Positions 26,048 through 37,004 are shown, numbered from the stretch's first letter. The stretch: 64,000 nt of DNA from Cerasicoccus sp. TK19100 (GCF_027257155.1 NZ_JAPWDU010000008.1:1-64000), one strand, 5' to 3'. Notes: generated by a model from the letters alone, not told the origin. Numbers and translations are program-made.

Positions 26048-26572
26048 ATGCCATTGCCACTCAAAGCCATGCGCTTCCTTTTCCTGGTCCCTGCCCTGCT
26101 CTGCCTGTGGCTGGCCCCCGGCTGCGCCAACTACCAACTGGGTGACAAGGCTGTAGTCCCCTTCAAAACGGTCTACGTAAAGCCGATCATCAACCGATCT
26201 TTTGCACCGCAGGCGGAGGTAACCCTCGCCTCGCAAATCATTACCGACCTCAACCAAAGTGGCCGCGTCAAGACCGCTGAACCCGGTGCCGATGCGACGC
26301 TGGAGGTCATCCTGGTAGATTACCAGAAGGCCGTTTCCGCCACCGAAGCGAGAGACACGCAAGCCGCGCGCGGCTTCAATCTCTACCTGACCGCCTGGGT
26401 CACGCTGAAGAACAACAAGACCGGCGAAGTCTATCTGGAAAACTTCCCGGTCACCGCGGAGCAGCAAGCCTTTACCTCGGGTGGATTCATCCAGTCCGAA
26501 TATCAGGCCATGCCGGTGCTGACCCGACAGCTCGCCGAGAATATCTCTAATCAGGTCCTCGGCGCTTGGTAA
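26048..26572 (+). CDS. lptE: LptE-like LPS-assembly lipoprotein
   Basis: 174 residues with a signal peptide and lipobox (LWLAPGC), then ANYQLGDKAV, the GYQL-like start of LptE proteins. The pattern of strands and helices (FKTVYVKPIINRSF, AEVTLASQIITDLNQSGRV, ADATLEVILVDYQ, YLTAWVTLKN, VLTRQLAENISNQVL) fits the LptE fold. LptE plugs the LptD pore for LPS transport to the cell surface. Follows the BamD-like gene after 3 bp. Confidence 0.8.
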   Translation: MPLPLKAMRFLFLVPALLCLWLAPGCANYQLGDKAVVPFKTVYVKPIINRSFAPQAEVTLASQIITDLNQSGRVKTAEPGADATLEVILVDYQKAVSATEARDTQAARGFNLYLTAWVTLKNNKTGEVYLENFPVTAEQQAFTSGGFIQSEYQAMPVLTRQLAENISNQVLGAW

Positions 26573-26822
26573 GATAAGTTAGCGGCACTTTCAACTCGCT
26601 CGGCTAGGATTCAGGCCGCAGTGCATGATCGTGCTCAGCCAGGCGACTTGAGCACCTCAGACTGGCTTGGCCAGTGCCTGTCGCAGGAATCTCTGTGATC
26701 AAGCGACGAGCCAATCGACTGAGCTGAAGCAGCGCGGAAAAGCACTCAGTCCGGAACTTAGACCAGATTGGAAATAGCGGAGTCGGCATTTCAACCACGG
26801 GCTTAGCAGTAATATAACAAGT

Positions 26823-26865
26823 TTGATATTTAGATTGACGCAAAATATCAAGCCTATGATATATT
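26823..26865 (+). promoter_or_regulatory. Promoter with overlapping inverted-repeat operator
   Basis: TTGATATTT (26823-26831) and AAATATCAA (26843-26851) are perfect 9-bp arms flanking a -35-like TTGACG (26835-26840). A -10-like GATATA/TATATT lies at 26858-26865. The ATG follows at 26870, which suggests a leaderless or nearly leaderless mRNA. 26573-26822 otherwise holds nothing I can name. Confidence 0.6.
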
Positions 26866-26869
26866 CTAC

Positions 26870-28273
26870 ATGTCGAAGCATGTTACCGCCGAAAAAGACA
26901 AGGTCCCCCTAAAAGAAAAGATCATGTATGGTGCCGGTTCTGGCAGCTTCCAGCTGGCTGGAGATGGCGTGAAGGGCCTGTCTTACTCGATCTTTAATAT
27001 CACCCTGTTGGTCGATCCGGCCAAGATCGGCTTTGTCCTCGGACTCTCGCGCCTGATCGATGCGTTTACCGACCCCATCATGGGAAAGATCTCCGACGAC
27101 ACCAAATCACGCTGGGGTCGCCGACGCCCCTACATTTTTGCTGGCTCATTTCTGGTCGCCTTTGCCTTCTGGATCATGTGGCGCGTGCCGATGGGCTGGA
27201 GCCCGGAAGCGATCTTCTGGTGGTACATGTTCGCGATGATTTTCTTCTACCTGTGCGCGACGATCCAGAGCGTGCCCTACCACACCCTAGGGCTGGAAAT
27301 GACGCCCGACTACCATGAGCGAACCGTGGTCTCCAGCTACAAGATGTTCTTCAGTTTCCTGTTTGGCATTGGCATTCCCTGGGTGTTCCCGATTGCGCAG
27401 GCCTCGGTGTTTGGCGGGACGATGAACGGCATAAGATTTCTCAGTTGGTATGTCGTCGTCGCGATTATATTAGGCGGTGTCTTACCGGCGATATTCGTCA
27501 AGGAGAGGTATTACCACATTGCGCAAAAGGCGAAGAAGTTTCCGTTCTTTACCGGGCTCAAACTTACGTTCCAGAACAAAGCCTTCCTCATCCTTACGGC
27601 CATCATCCTCACGACCGGCATCGGCAGCCAAATGGTCGGTGCCATGGGGCCCTACGTCTGCTACTACTATATGTTTGAGGGCGACATCCAGGCTGGCTCG
27701 ATCCTCTGGGCCATGGCGGCCAACGCCTTTACCGGCGGTGCCATCCTCTCCCTTTTCCTCATTAACTGGATGGGCAAAAACATGGGCAAGCTTTTCACGA
27801 TGCGTTGCATGGTGGTGCTTGGTTTTGTCGCCTCAATCAGTAAGTTCTTCTTCTACAGTCAGGATCATCACTACCTGCTGTTTATCTCGCAGCTCATGAT
27901 GGCACCGCTGGCCGCCGGTTTCTGGACGATTACCACCTCCATGAAGGCCGACATATGCGACTACGACGAGCTCAAGAACGGGGCCCGCCGCGAGGGCATG
28001 TTCGGCTCCGTGGGCAACTGGATTACCAAGGTAACCTTCGCCTTCACCTTTGGCCTGTCCGGCATCATGCTAAACGTGACCGGTTTCAACGCCGAGCTGG
28101 GCGCGGATCAGAACCCGGATTCGCTCTTCATGATGCGCGTGCTCTTTAGCACGGTGCCAGCGGTGTCCAACGTCCTCGCATTTATCATTCTGTGGTATTA
28201 CCCGCTCAATGAAGAGCGCATGGCCGAGATTCGCACCCAGTTGGAAGCCCGCCGCGGCGAGACGGACGAGTAG
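26870..28273 (+). CDS. GPH-family sugar:cation symporter (MFS)
   Basis: A 467-residue inner-membrane transporter with 12 predicted helices. It begins KVPLKEKIMYGAGSGSFQLA and has the GPH/MelB signature DAFTDPIMGKISDDTKSRWG-RRRPY between helices 2 and 3, with the cation-site Asp pair. IQSVPYHTLGLEMTPDYHER and DYDELKNGARREGMFG are also typical. It probably imports a glycoside, pentoside or hexuronide with Na+ or H+. It lies convergent to a GH57-like gene; a shared terminator separates them. The strict operator at its promoter suggests induction by its sugar. Confidence 0.9.
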   Translation: MSKHVTAEKDKVPLKEKIMYGAGSGSFQLAGDGVKGLSYSIFNITLLVDPAKIGFVLGLSRLIDAFTDPIMGKISDDTKSRWGRRRPYIFAGSFLVAFAFWIMWRVPMGWSPEAIFWWYMFAMIFFYLCATIQSVPYHTLGLEMTPDYHERTVVSSYKMFFSFLFGIGIPWVFPIAQASVFGGTMNGIRFLSWYVVVAIILGGVLPAIFVKERYYHIAQKAKKFPFFTGLKLTFQNKAFLILTAIILTTGIGSQMVGAMGPYVCYYYMFEGDIQAGSILWAMAANAFTGGAILSLFLINWMGKNMGKLFTMRCMVVLGFVASISKFFFYSQDHHYLLFISQLMMAPLAAGFWTITTSMKADICDYDELKNGARREGMFGSVGNWITKVTFAFTFGLSGIMLNVTGFNAELGADQNPDSLFMMRVLFSTVPAVSNVLAFIILWYYPLNEERMAEIRTQLEARRGETDE

Positions 28274-28288
28274 GCATTATTTACGATC

Positions 28289-28336
28289 AAAAAAAGAAGC
28301 CCGATTCGGCATTACCGGATCGGGCTTTCGTTTTTT
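28289..28336. terminator. Bidirectional terminator
   Basis: AAGCCCGAT, a 13-base loop, ATCGGGCTT, flanked by an A run on the left and a T run on the right. Between convergent transporter and GH57-like genes. Confidence 0.88.
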
Positions 28337-28349
28337 GAAGATAGTTCGA

Positions 28350-29822
28350 TCAATAATCGTTCTCGCAAACGGCGATAACGCGGCGGCAGATTTCGCGCCC
28401 GAAGTCGGTCCACTCACCTTGCCCCCAGTAGCGATAGCAACTGGTCTGCGAGCTCATCAGGTGGAAGAGCGCGTTGCGATAGCGGGTCTCGTCGGTCGGG
28501 CAGCCGGGCTTGAGCACCTTCTCGTGGAAGGCTGAGCTGGCTTCTTCCATCGGCCCGAGCACGTTGTCGTAACCCTTGACCCAGGAAATGTTGTCCGTCC
28601 AGGAACCGCCATCCATGTGGAACTGATGGTCCTCTGCCTTGCATTCCTCAATGGCTTTTTCGAGCTTCTTGGGGCCGCAGCCGGGCTTTACCTTGTCCCA
28701 GATTTTCTTCTGGTGCACGGGCTGGCAGACGGGAAGATCCGTCACCTTGATGCCCATCGCAAAGAGCTTGTCCAAGTATTCGGAAACGTTCATTAGCGGC
28801 GTGTCCGTGTGGCTGGCCTGGTGGGCCACTTCCTTGAACTTGCCGGGGAACTCGTTCATCATCACGCCACCGTTTTCACCATCGGCGATCTGCGTAACGA
28901 TCGGCGGCACCTGCTTGCCCGCCAATTCCCAGCGGCTGAGGCTTTGCGCTTCGTAGTAAGGCTGCATCTGGGCGACAAGCTTGGTGTCGCTGCCCTGCGT
29001 CTTAATGATCGCGATGATGCTGGCTTCGTCGCCATTGCTGTTGCGCACCACCAGGCGATGCGGCAGGTGCTTGGCCTGCGGGCCGTGACCATTTTCCGGC
29101 AGCTCGATGGTATGCTCCTGCACGAGGACCCACTCAAAACCACAGTCCACGAGGGTTTTGACGAATTCGTAGGCGACGTCGGGCTGGTTCGGCAGCGCCA
29201 TTTCGGACGGAGAGAAACCACGCACGCGGCCCAGGGCCTCCAGACCAAAGATCGAGGCAAAGTGCTGCTGGAACGCCTTCACGTGCAGACGGTAGTCCTG
29301 GACCGGAGTCGAGGGTGCCACCGCGTGGCCCCACGGCATGCCCAACCACTCAATGCAGCGCCAGTAGTCAGGGTTCATTGTGATGCCTTGCAGCGACTCA
29401 ATGACGTCGTTGAGCCCCATGTCACGCAGGCCGTGGAACAGCGTGCCGGAGTATTCCAGCATGCAGCGCGGCTCCTTCCCGGCACCCACGAGCTCGGGCA
29501 CAAATTCGCCCATGCGTTTGTAGCACCAGGCAAAGGCCTGCCAGTTGTGGTTGTCGCCCTCGCTGGGATGCTCGCGCATGTGGCGGAGGTTGCTGATCAG
29601 CGGCGCGGTTTGCAGGTTGCCCGTGCGCTGGGGAATCAGCGGCTGGTGCTGGTGCAGCGCAATCGCGGCGGCGGCTTTGATGTTATCGAAATTGATGGAA
29701 CCATCGCCCGCGTAAGGCGACTTCTTGCCCGCCTCGGCAATGGTTTCTTCAATCAAAGATTCGGCGCCGGCAACGTTCGGCAAACCGTCGATGTATTCGG
29801 GTAGTTCAGTAACTGTGCTCAT
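28350..29822 (-). CDS. Glycoside hydrolase family 57-like protein
   Basis: A 490-residue cytoplasmic protein. AIALHQHQPLIPQRTGN near residue 55 carries the HxHQP motif of GH57, and GRVRGFSPSEMALPNQPD carries a Glu where GH57 enzymes place the nucleophile. GH57 enzymes act on alpha-glucans (amylase, branching enzyme, 4-alpha-glucanotransferase) by retention. The general-acid Asp cannot be placed with certainty; DGENGGVMMNEF is one candidate region. No signal peptide. It faces the sugar symporter across a terminator. Confidence 0.85.
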   Translation of the reverse strand: MSTVTELPEYIDGLPNVAGAESLIEETIAEAGKKSPYAGDGSINFDNIKAAAAIALHQHQPLIPQRTGNLQTAPLISNLRHMREHPSEGDNHNWQAFAWCYKRMGEFVPELVGAGKEPRCMLEYSGTLFHGLRDMGLNDVIESLQGITMNPDYWRCIEWLGMPWGHAVAPSTPVQDYRLHVKAFQQHFASIFGLEALGRVRGFSPSEMALPNQPDVAYEFVKTLVDCGFEWVLVQEHTIELPENGHGPQAKHLPHRLVVRNSNGDEASIIAIIKTQGSDTKLVAQMQPYYEAQSLSRWELAGKQVPPIVTQIADGENGGVMMNEFPGKFKEVAHQASHTDTPLMNVSEYLDKLFAMGIKVTDLPVCQPVHQKKIWDKVKPGCGPKKLEKAIEECKAEDHQFHMDGGSWTDNISWVKGYDNVLGPMEEASSAFHEKVLKPGCPTDETRYRNALFHLMSSQTSCYRYWGQGEWTDFGREICRRVIAVCENDY

Positions 29823-30032
29823 GATAAAATTGCTAGGTTGAATATCGAGTGGTGCAAATCCTGAACCCTAACCATAACCGCGCCAACAGCAAGCCGCCGC
29901 GCGCAGTATGAATTATTTTCACATAAGCAAAGATTGGGTGACGCCCGTGCCCTTGATTGCCAAGAACGTAGCGCACGAAAGGAGCTGGCAGATGGAAACT
30001 TCCCGTCCTTCCCGATCTTCCTGTTTCTCTAA

Positions 30033-31100
30033 TTACATCATCTCTGCCGCTGCGTCGCCCGTGCCTGCATCGGCCTTGTTCACAGACTTATCTTTGTCTG
30101 CGGCTTCCGACTTCGCGGCGTCTTTGGCGGCCTTGGCTTGCTCGCGCTGGACTTCTTCCAGCGGGCGTTCGAAGATTTCCTCATCGTTGATCCAGACGAT
30201 CATGCGGTCGTTGTCCTTGCGGTCCTTCATGTAGCGGATGTTGAGTGCGCCGCGGCTGGTGCCACCTCCGCTGCCATGGGCGCGAAACTTGATGAGTCCC
30301 TCGTCGGTATTGTAAAGCGTGAGGAGGTAGCCTTCGTCCATTTTGTCTTCGTCGAAGAAATACTCCTTCGTGAAAAACACCGGCGAAATCGCCTCCTCCG
30401 TCGTCTCGATAATCGGGTAAGGCAAGCCGAGGAAGCGCTGTTTCTCTTCCTCAAAAGTCGGCTGAATACGATCGGGGCGCACCAGCTCCGGCTCATGCAG
30501 GGATAGCTGGTCCAACGGCATGAGCTGACCAACGTGTAGCTTGATCGGCTTGTTCTCGCGTCGCTCGATAATCACCTGGTTGTTGGCAAACTGACTCAGC
30601 GTGCCGACGTCGAGGAAGCCCTGGCGCGACATCCAGCCCCGCGAGCCGTCGCCGTATTCCGGGATCGCCATGACGCGGCGCAGCTTCAGCGTGACCGGGA
30701 GATTGTTGATCTTGTTCAGCGATCCGGTCAGCACGAGTTCGTTGCCCTCAAGCTTGTAAAAATATTCGCGCGGGATCGGCGACAGCTTTTGCTGCCGGTC
30801 CAGAATTACGATGCTGTTATCTTCGAGCACACAATTATACGCTTCGAGAAATTGGCCATCGGACTGAATCAGAAACTTGTTGCGCGAGATGGTAATGATC
30901 AGCGGATCGAGCGTCGGCATGTCGATGCGCCCCATCAGGTAGCCGAGGTTGAGCGACTGCAACTGCGCCTCAACGATTTCCTTCTCGGGCGGGATCTGGA
31001 ACTCCACCTTCCAGCGCCCCAGCAGTTCCGGGTCGTAGCGCTGCGCATGGAGCAACGAGGTCAGGGCGAGGAAGACAAGGGATAGTGCGCGGAGATGCAT
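30033..31100 (-). CDS. Secreted protein of unknown function
   Basis: A 355-residue exported protein (signal peptide LSLVFLALTSLLHAQ). Strand-rich start (LLGRWKVEFQIPPEK, PLIITISRNKFLIQSDGQF) resembling small lipocalin-like or LysM-free cell-envelope proteins, then a DVGTLSQFANNQVIIERREN segment. The last 70 residues are charged and low-complexity (AKAAKDAAKSEAADKDK). No family recognised. A remnant of a dispersed repeat (CCCGTCCTTCCCGATCTTCC, 30004-30023) lies just after its stop. Confidence 0.7.
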   Translation of the reverse strand: MHLRALSLVFLALTSLLHAQRYDPELLGRWKVEFQIPPEKEIVEAQLQSLNLGYLMGRIDMPTLDPLIITISRNKFLIQSDGQFLEAYNCVLEDNSIVILDRQQKLSPIPREYFYKLEGNELVLTGSLNKINNLPVTLKLRRVMAIPEYGDGSRGWMSRQGFLDVGTLSQFANNQVIIERRENKPIKLHVGQLMPLDQLSLHEPELVRPDRIQPTFEEEKQRFLGLPYPIIETTEEAISPVFFTKEYFFDEDKMDEGYLLTLYNTDEGLIKFRAHGSGGGTSRGALNIRYMKDRKDNDRMIVWINDEEIFERPLEEVQREQAKAAKDAAKSEAADKDKSVNKADAGTGDAAAEMM

Positions 31101-31170
31101 GCCTGAATTGTTATGCCGACCGACGGAAAATCAATGGTATTGTTGGCGTGCGTGGAACGCGAACGCTGGT

Positions 31171-31256
31171 GGATCGCGAATTTCCACATTCGCTTACTAT
31201 CTATCTGAAATTTTAAATTGTGGTAGGTTATAGGCGAATGTGGAAATTCGCGATCC
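31171..31256. repeat. Inverted-repeat element, type GATCGCGAATTTCCACATTC
   Basis: Perfect 23-bp arms at 31171-31193 and 31234-31256 around a 40-bp AT-rich core; TGGCGTG and CACGCCA lie further out at both sides. In the gap between the 30033 gene and the rng terminator. Confidence 0.9.
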
Positions 31257-31278
31257 GCCACTCCACGCCACTTTTTAC

Positions 31279-31315
31279 AAAAAAAAACGCCCGCCAGCAA
31301 GTAGCTGACGGGCGT
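31279..31315 (-). terminator. Rho-independent terminator of the RNase E/G gene
   Basis: On the minus strand ACGCCCGTCAGC, a 5-base loop, GCTGGCGGGCGT and nine T residues. Confidence 0.9.
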
Positions 31316-31331
31316 TGGTAAAGGTTCAATA

Positions 31332-33083
<1,752 letters not shown>

Positions 33084-33179
33084 TGTGGACTAGCCTAATG
33101 GTTAAGGCATCGGCCAGCGGCTCCGGTGTTTAAAACAGCAGCATCCGGCGCACATTGCGCCGGTTTTTACAGGCAGGCG

Positions 33180-34499
33180 TCAGGAGAAATCGCGTCGATA
33201 GCGATAAACGCTCTGGATAAGGCCTTGCAGGATACAGCAGCTTAAAACAAAGGAACCACCGTAGCTGAGGAACGGCAGCGGAAGCCCGGTAATGGGCATC
33301 AGGCCGATCGTCATGCCGATGTTGATGAATACGTGGATCATTAATATTACGGAGACTCCGACGGCCAATAAGGCGCCGAAGCGGTCACGAGACATCCCGG
33401 CGATTCGGATGCCATTTGCGACCAATACAAAAAAGAGGGTTAAGACAATTAGAGCGCCGACGTATCCCGACTCCTCAGCCAGGACCGCGAAAATGAAATC
33501 GTTGGTGGCCACCGTTGGTGGCAGGTAGCCGAGCTTAGCCTGAGTGCCTTCACCCAGTCCTTTGCCCGTTAACCCGCCGCCGGCGACAGCGTAAAGTGAT
33601 TGGTTGAGGTTCCAGGCCACACCAGTGCCCCGCGGGTCTACGACCGAGGGTGCGGCAAAGGCCAGGATCCGGTTACGTTGATAATCCTTGAGCGGCAACA
33701 AGGACTGCTCCTCGTAGCGACCCGTGTCCCGCAACGGGTCATACCCGTTTTCCTTCATGAAGTCCTGATACCGGTACACATCCACAGCTACCAAAGCCAC
33801 TGCCAGGAGGAATAAACCGAAAACCGTAGCAAAGAACTTCTCCGATAACTTGGAAACGTAAAGCAGGCTGAAGACCATTGGAGGAAAAACCAGCGAAGAC
33901 CCTAAATCGGGCTGCAGGAAAATCAAAAACACTGGGATTGAAAATGCTATCCCCACTTTTATCAAGACCTTAATCGACTCCCGGAACGTCCCTACCTCTG
34001 AACGGGCGAGCAGGCTGGCGACCATCATCAGCGCCCCGATTTTGGCAATTTCCGAGGGCTGGATCGACATGGGCCCGAAGTCAATCCAGCGCGTGGACCC
34101 CCAACGCGTTTCCACCAGAGGGATTTTGAAGGATTTTAAGGCGGCAATCCCCTGACTGGAGCCTACGTCATATATGATTGCCTGCAGGGCCAGCGGTGCC
34201 AGCAGCGCCACACTCGCCCAGTAAAATATGTGGGCGTTTTCGAGGTAAAATTTATAGTTAACCAGCGAGACGACGGTGTATGCCACCGCACCAATAACCA
34301 GCCAGAGAATCTGCATCTTCCAGGCACCGCCGCCCAGGTATTTTTGCGCCGAATAAATGAAAAACACCCCCATGACGCCCAAAATCGCCATGCAAATCGG
34401 GCTAATCCAGTCGCTGCGATGCTCTTCGCCAAAGTGCATGAAACGGCGAAGGGGAAATTGACGGATTAACTCCGTAACGGTGTGAACAACGGGCGGCAT
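33180..34499 (-). CDS. rodA: Rod-shape-determining SEDS protein RodA
   Basis: A 439-residue membrane protein of the SEDS family, a peptidoglycan glycosyltransferase that works with a class B PBP in the elongasome. About 10 membrane helices. Signatures: GPMSIQPSEIAKIGALMMVA, FLIFLQPDLGSSLVF, GGGLTGKGLGEGTQ with LPPTVATNDFIFAVLAEESG, and GLPLPFLSYGGSFVL at the end. The insertion after LGSSLVF and the linked rng favour RodA over FtsW. No mreBCD or pbp2 gene is adjacent; a 383-bp gap with repeats lies upstream. Confidence 0.93.
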   Translation of the reverse strand: MPPVVHTVTELIRQFPLRRFMHFGEEHRSDWISPICMAILGVMGVFFIYSAQKYLGGGAWKMQILWLVIGAVAYTVVSLVNYKFYLENAHIFYWASVALLAPLALQAIIYDVGSSQGIAALKSFKIPLVETRWGSTRWIDFGPMSIQPSEIAKIGALMMVASLLARSEVGTFRESIKVLIKVGIAFSIPVFLIFLQPDLGSSLVFPPMVFSLLYVSKLSEKFFATVFGLFLLAVALVAVDVYRYQDFMKENGYDPLRDTGRYEEQSLLPLKDYQRNRILAFAAPSVVDPRGTGVAWNLNQSLYAVAGGGLTGKGLGEGTQAKLGYLPPTVATNDFIFAVLAEESGYVGALIVLTLFFVLVANGIRIAGMSRDRFGALLAVGVSVILMIHVFINIGMTIGLMPITGLPLPFLSYGGSFVLSCCILQGLIQSVYRYRRDFS

Positions 34500-34617
34500 T
34501 CGCTTCGATTAGAGGCGTCTTCGGGAAAAACAGGACTGCAACATCCCACTAAAAGATAATTCCCCACCCGCCGCAAGCCTTTGCACAGGAAATGCCAGCC
34601 TCCGGCTGGACCGGTAG

Positions 34618-34636
34618 ATTTGCACATTGTGCAAAT
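34618..34636. promoter_or_regulatory. Palindrome in divergent promoter region
   Basis: ATTTGCAC, ATT, GTGCAAAT: a perfect 8-bp dyad between divergent rodA and a glycosyltransferase gene. Candidate operator. A CCAGCC..GGCTGG hairpin lies 11 bp to its left. Confidence 0.5.
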
Positions 34637-34666
34637 GGCAGAGCGATCAGGGGTGGTAACTTAAAA

Positions 34667-34806
34667 GGTGGCGCGGACCGTCTCGGTCCGCAAGCAGTGG
34701 CTACAATCGTCATCAGTTCCAGAAAGGCGGTGTAGCGCAAAACGTTTTTTCAGAACCGTCTCGATCTCTACCTCAATCCTTGCGGACCGAGACGGTCCGC
34801 GCCACC
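34667..34806. repeat. Inverted-repeat element with palindromic arms, type CGGACCGTCTCGGTCCG
   Basis: Perfect 28-bp arms at 34667-34694 and 34779-34806 around an 84-bp core. Each arm is itself a hairpin (CGGACCG, 3 bases, CGGTCCG). A degenerate third copy (ACCGTCTCGATC) lies in the core. The rest of 34500-34881 holds only the palindrome at 34618. Confidence 0.92.
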
Positions 34807-34881
34807 CCATAGCGCCGTTCACCACCCCCGCCCAAACTTTAATCTTTTGCCCGCGGAGGGAATCCTCTATAACCCCCACCA

Positions 34882-36015
34882 ATGCACGATGACCGCGGCC
34901 CGACAGTTTTACACTTTGTGGGAGCCGCCAGGGATGTAGGCGGCACACTCTCCTACATCCGCTCGGTGACGCGTCAAAATGGCGCGCGCAACATCCTCAT
35001 CGCTCAAAAGGGATTCCAGCAAACGCGGGCACCCCACATGAAGCTGCTGCGCATCGAAGAGGGCGACTATAGCTCACTCGTCTCGCCCAAGGCCGTGTTC
35101 GACAGCCTAAAGCAAGTCATTTGGCTGCGCCGCAAACTCGTCCGGGAGCGTAGTTTAATCTTCCACGGGCACTCGCGCGGCGGAGTCCTGATCGGGATCA
35201 CCCTCGCCCTGCTTGGACACCAAAAGACCGTGGTGACCATCCACAGCAACGGCAGCCATAAGTGGTTTTACCGGCTCGCCCACCGGATCATGGCCGACCG
35301 CATGATCTTCCTCTGCCCGTCCATGAAGCGCTACTACGGACTGCCCGCCGACAACTGGCGCGACTGCATTCCGGGCAGCGTAACGCCCATCCACCGCCGC
35401 CCCGGCAAGACCAAGCCACCCTTTTTCGGCCCGGGCAGCCAGCGAAACCTCACCCTCGGCGGCTGCGGTATTATCGCGGAGTGGAAGCGCTGGGAAATCA
35501 TCCTGGAGGCCTTGGGCCTGCTGCCGGACGAACTGCGCACCCGCGTAAAGTTCATCCACATCGGCGACCCGCTGGACGAGGCTATCTCCCGCGACTACGC
35601 CCAAAAGCTGCGTTCCCTAGTCGAGCAGCACAAACTGGAAAATATCGTGGAATGGCGCGGCCACCAAAACGACGTCAACGACTTCTTCAGCGAGATCGAC
35701 CTGCTCGTGCACCCCGCTGAAAACGACCCCTTTGGCATGGCCGTGGTTGAATCGCTCTTTGCTGGTGCCCCCGTCTTGGCCAGTGACTCCGTTGGTGCCG
35801 CGGATTTGATTAAACCGCCCGAGAACGGCCTCACCTTCCCCACCAACGACGCGCGTCAACTGGCCGGGATCATCACCCAGCTGGTCAACGGCGAACGCGA
35901 CTTCCCCTACGTCAACCGCAAGACCCTCCGCCCCCTGGAGCCCGACTACCTCAACGCCCGCTGGGCAGAAGTCTACGTCAAGCTCCTCGAAGAACGCGAC
36001 GCAGCGGTGCGGTAA
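34882..36015 (+). CDS. Glycosyltransferase, GT4-like
   Basis: A 377-residue cytoplasmic or peripheral GT-B enzyme. N-terminal domain: LHFVGAARDVGGTLSYIRSV with the Gly-rich loop, and IFHGHSRGGVLIGITLALLG. C-terminal domain: LGGCGIIAEWKRWEIILEAL, FIHIGDPL, VEWRGHQNDVNDFFSEIDLLVHP, and the donor-binding EX7E-like FGMAVVESLFAGAPVLASDSVGAADLI. It probably adds a sugar to a surface polysaccharide or lipid; donor and acceptor are unknown. No other polysaccharide genes adjoin it. Confidence 0.9.
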   Translation: MHDDRGPTVLHFVGAARDVGGTLSYIRSVTRQNGARNILIAQKGFQQTRAPHMKLLRIEEGDYSSLVSPKAVFDSLKQVIWLRRKLVRERSLIFHGHSRGGVLIGITLALLGHQKTVVTIHSNGSHKWFYRLAHRIMADRMIFLCPSMKRYYGLPADNWRDCIPGSVTPIHRRPGKTKPPFFGPGSQRNLTLGGCGIIAEWKRWEIILEALGLLPDELRTRVKFIHIGDPLDEAISRDYAQKLRSLVEQHKLENIVEWRGHQNDVNDFFSEIDLLVHPAENDPFGMAVVESLFAGAPVLASDSVGAADLIKPPENGLTFPTNDARQLAGIITQLVNGERDFPYVNRKTLRPLEPDYLNARWAEVYVKLLEERDAAVR

Positions 36016-36212
36016 CGCCCATACCGCTTGGTTCGACAGCATAATCGCCCCAAATGGCGCTGAAACCACATTCCGCCCACCAAGCGCAGCATGTGCGAAA
36101 TTGACCTCCACAGGCATAATATACTTTACCGTCATATCGGCCGTCCGTAGGTTTTCAGCGAGCCGAGGGCACTTGCCACACTTTGCCCGAACGCATCAAC
36201 CAACGATTTCCC

Positions 36213-37004
36213 ATGACACGATTTCCCGCAACTTCAATTCTCGGCGGACTACTCGCTCTTGTCTTCGCCGCAACGCTCTCGGCAAAGCCCGCGCACCAAG
36301 AGTTCATGGCCACCGATGCCGTCCAGGCCGACCTCAAAGGGAAGGTCAAGCGCGTGAAAGAAGTGACCCACAAAGCAGACGACAACGGGATTTACCAAGA
36401 GGAAGACAGCGAAATCGAACTCTACGACATCCATGGCAGCCTGATCGAAGACAAGACATACGACAGCGAGGGCGAGCTCGTGGAGTCGACACTCAACTCC
36501 TTTGACGACGACGGCACCTGGACTCGATCCGAAGAGACCGACGAAGACGGCAAGAAGACCTATAAAATCCTACTCGACCAAGAAGGAAGACGCCTGGCCA
36601 GCGTTGAGGAGACAACCGGCGAAACCGAGGTCACGACATTCACCGAGAATGGTTTCGAAGATAACGGTTTTACCAAGAGTGCCCGAGGGAAAATGCTGAA
36701 GAGATTTTCGATTCTGCGAAATCCAAACAACAAAGAGCGTCACCTCGTTTTTGAGGAACCGGCCGGCGTGCGCTCCGCAGTGCTCGACATCCAGTGGAAC
36801 GAGAATGGCGATGAGAGCGCGATGACCATTAACTTCTTCAAGGACAAGCGCTTCACCGTTCAAAAAACTTACAAATACACGGAGCTAGATGAACAAAACA
36901 ACTGGCTGATACGCGAGGTCGTATCTTCATTTCTGGATGCCGACGGCAAAGAGCTTTTTAAAAGCTACGAGCGCGTCGTCCGCGAAATCACTTACCACGA
37001 ATAA
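36213..37004 (+). CDS. Secreted YD-like repeat protein
   Basis: 263 residues from the ATG opening MTRFPATSILGGLLALVF, a signal peptide ending near LSAKPA; an upstream TTG start is less likely. The body is a beta-repeat of about 20-25 residues with the pattern of RHS/YD-type proteins: LKGKVKRVKEVTHKAD, EIELYDIHGSLIEDKTYDSE, GELVESTLNSFDDDGT and KKTYKILLDQEGRRLASVEE. Acidic. Function unknown; it could bind glycans or other surface partners. Confidence 0.7.
   Translation: MTRFPATSILGGLLALVFAATLSAKPAHQEFMATDAVQADLKGKVKRVKEVTHKADDNGIYQEEDSEIELYDIHGSLIEDKTYDSEGELVESTLNSFDDDGTWTRSEETDEDGKKTYKILLDQEGRRLASVEETTGETEVTTFTENGFEDNGFTKSARGKMLKRFSILRNPNNKERHLVFEEPAGVRSAVLDIQWNENGDESAMTINFFKDKRFTVQKTYKYTELDEQNNWLIREVVSSFLDADGKELFKSYERVVREITYHE

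Noticed and set aside
33088-33130. tRNA-like D-arm (AGCCTAATGGTTAAGGCA) between rng and rodA
   Set aside because: No matching acceptor, anticodon or T-arm can be built around it; it is part of the rng leader.
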